Below, in pieces: positions 14,234 to 15,287 of a stretch of 15,287 nucleotides of DNA. The first letter of the stretch is position 1, and every line of letters begins with the position of its first letter. The notes beneath the pieces were generated by a model, which saw only the letters and a list, made by a program, of their open reading frames with translations, ran no database searches and was not told the origin of the DNA. The stretch comes from Methanomassiliicoccaceae archaeon UBA537 (GTDB lineage: Archaea; Thermoplasmatota; Thermoplasmata; Methanomassiliicoccales; Methanomethylophilaceae): contig DATC01000055.1 of the NCBI GenBank assembly GCA_002504495.1, positions 1 through 15,287 on the forward strand, written 5' to 3'. The position numbers were made by a program, and so were the translations under genes.

Positions 14234-15287
14234 CGTGATAAGGAACGATCCTGACATGATCAGGACCATGCTGAGGAACAGGAACAAGGACGAGGTCATT
14301 CTCGACAGGTTCCTGGACGCCGACGGCGAATGGAGGTCGTTGACCGATGAGAACAACCGTCTCAGGCAGACCCGCAACGAGGTGTCGCTCCAGATCTCCA
14401 AGATGCCCAAGGGCGAGGAGAAGGACGCCAAGATCGCGGAGATGCGCGAGGTGGCGGACAAGATCCAGAGCAACGACAGCAGGATGGCCGAGCTGGAAGC
14501 GATCCGCTCGGACTGCGTCCTCAACATCCCGAACATCCCCGCCTCCGACGTCCCTCTGGGAAAGGACGACACCGAGAACGTCGTCGTCTACGAGGCCGGA
14601 AGGAAGAGGGTGTTCGATTTCACCCCCAAGCAGCACTTCGAGATCGCCGAGGAGCTGGATATCATCGACTTCGACAGAGGCGTGAAGGTCGCCGGAAGCG
14701 GATTCTACTGCCTCAAGGGCGACGGCGCAAGGCTCGAGAGGGCCCTCATCAACTTCTTCCTCGACATCAACACAGCCGCCGGCTACAAGGAGGTCGAGCC
14801 ACCGATCATGGTCAACGCTGCCTCAGGTTTCGGCACCGGCCAGCTGCCTGACAAGGAGGCCCAGATGTACTACGTGGGTCTGGATGACTTCTATCTCATC
14901 CCTACCGCTGAGGTGCCTGTAACCAACATATTCAGAGATGTCATTCTCGGCAATGATGACTTCCCGCAGAAGATGACCGCCTACACTCCGTGCTTCCGCC
15001 GCGAGGCCGGCAGCTGGGGCAAGGACGTGCGCGGGCTCAACCGCCTGCACCAGTTCGACAAAGTCGAGCTTGTAAAATGGGTTCACCCCGACCACAGCTT
15101 CGAAGAGCTCGAAAAGCTCCGCAAGGACGCCGAGCGGATTCTCCAGAAGCTCGGGCTGCCCTACCGCGTGCTCGCAATCTGCACGGGCGACATCGGCTTC
15201 CCGCACGCAAAACAGTTCGACCTCGAAGTCTGGGCGGCGGGTCAGCAGAAGTGGCTCGAGGTATCCAGCTGCTCGTGCTTCACGGAC
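14220..15287 (+). CDS. serS: Seryl-tRNA synthetase (3' end cut by window; apparently chimeric)
   Basis: SerRS charges tRNA-Ser with serine. The first 105 residues form the antiparallel coiled-coil arm that holds the long variable arm of tRNA-Ser, followed by the class II catalytic core: GTGQLP, the serine-binding LIPTAEVPVTN and motif 2 TPCFRREAG. Motif 3 lies outside. GAGGT at 14208-14212 is a good ribosome binding site 7 bases before the ATG. Up to about 14760 the codons match the neighbours (Arg almost all AGG, Lys AAG, Glu GAG). After that Arg is CGC, AAA and GAA appear, and the protein (KEAQMYYVGLDDFYLIPTAE, then WGKDVRGLNRLHQFDKVELV) looks like Bacteroidota SerRS. The N-terminal part looks euryarchaeal. 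Confidence 0.9.
   Translation, partial: MLDVNVIRNDPDMIRTMLRNRNKDEVILDRFLDADGEWRSLTDENNRLRQTRNEVSLQISKMPKGEEKDAKIAEMREVADKIQSNDSRMAELEAIRSDCVLNIPNIPASDVPLGKDDTENVVVYEAGRKRVFDFTPKQHFEIAEELDIIDFDRGVKVAGSGFYCLKGDGARLERALINFFLDINTAAGYKEVEPPIMVNAASGFGTGQLPDKEAQMYYVGLDDFYLIPTAEVPVTNIFRDVILGNDDFPQKMTAYTPCFRREAGSWGKDVRGLNRLHQFDKVELVKWVHPDHSFEELEKLRKDAERILQKLGLPYRVLAICTGDIGFPHAKQFDLEVWAAGQQKWLEVSSCSCFTD

Noticed and set aside
1..15287. CRISPR arrays, insertion sequences, integrase or attachment sites
   Set aside because: No regularly spaced repeats, transposase or integrase motifs, or terminal repeats were seen on either strand.

Overview
The window looks like a piece of a host-associated, methyl-reducing methanogenic archaeon, most likely order Methanomassiliicoccales (Methanomethylophilaceae). 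The basis is methanol:corrinoid methyltransferase genes (mtaC, mtaB) beside archaeal-only or archaeal-type information genes: Sec61-beta, class I lysyl-tRNA synthetase, Dph2, ribosomal protein L10e and the RNase P subunit Rnp4. Other support is archaeal TATA boxes 25-30 bases before leaderless starts, AGG as the main Arg codon, and TGA or TAA but never TAG at the certain gene ends, as expected where TAG codes pyrrolysine. The lineage is an inference; no marker was searched.

Layout. 1-1679 (minus): mtaC then mtaB, the first step of methanogenesis from methanol, with mtaB cut by the window edge. 1680-2181: AT-rich control region with three TATA boxes, a 20-base perfect dyad and the terC terminator. 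2182-5605: membrane and metal block with terC (probable Mn export), an orphan EIIC-like membrane protein, a ZIP metal transporter, and a divergent NikR-like repressor with a clean operator-like dyad between the last two. 5602-7481: a long acidic, repetitive protein of unknown role that overlaps the repressor gene and appears to be split by a frameshift. 7588-8886: a CPA2 cation/proton antiporter. 9024-9191 (minus) Sec61-beta and 9279-10841 (plus) LysRS diverge from one small promoter region. 10842-12354 (minus): L10e and Dph2. 12528-15287 (plus): an unknown protein, then rnp4-yhbY-serS.

Three things stand out. First, dph2, the 12528 gene and rnp4 have no stop codon where the protein should end, and yhbY may share this. 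In each case a CGA or CAA codon, rare here and one C-to-T change from TGA or TAA, sits at the expected place. Second, the serS gene begins archaeal and ends with Bacteroidota-like protein sequence and different codon use, which suggests either recombination or a chimeric assembly at the contig end. Third, the ZIP/NikR-like pair looks like a self-contained metal-responsive switch whose regulator has lost one of the four classical nickel ligands. No mobile element, CRISPR array or tRNA was seen.
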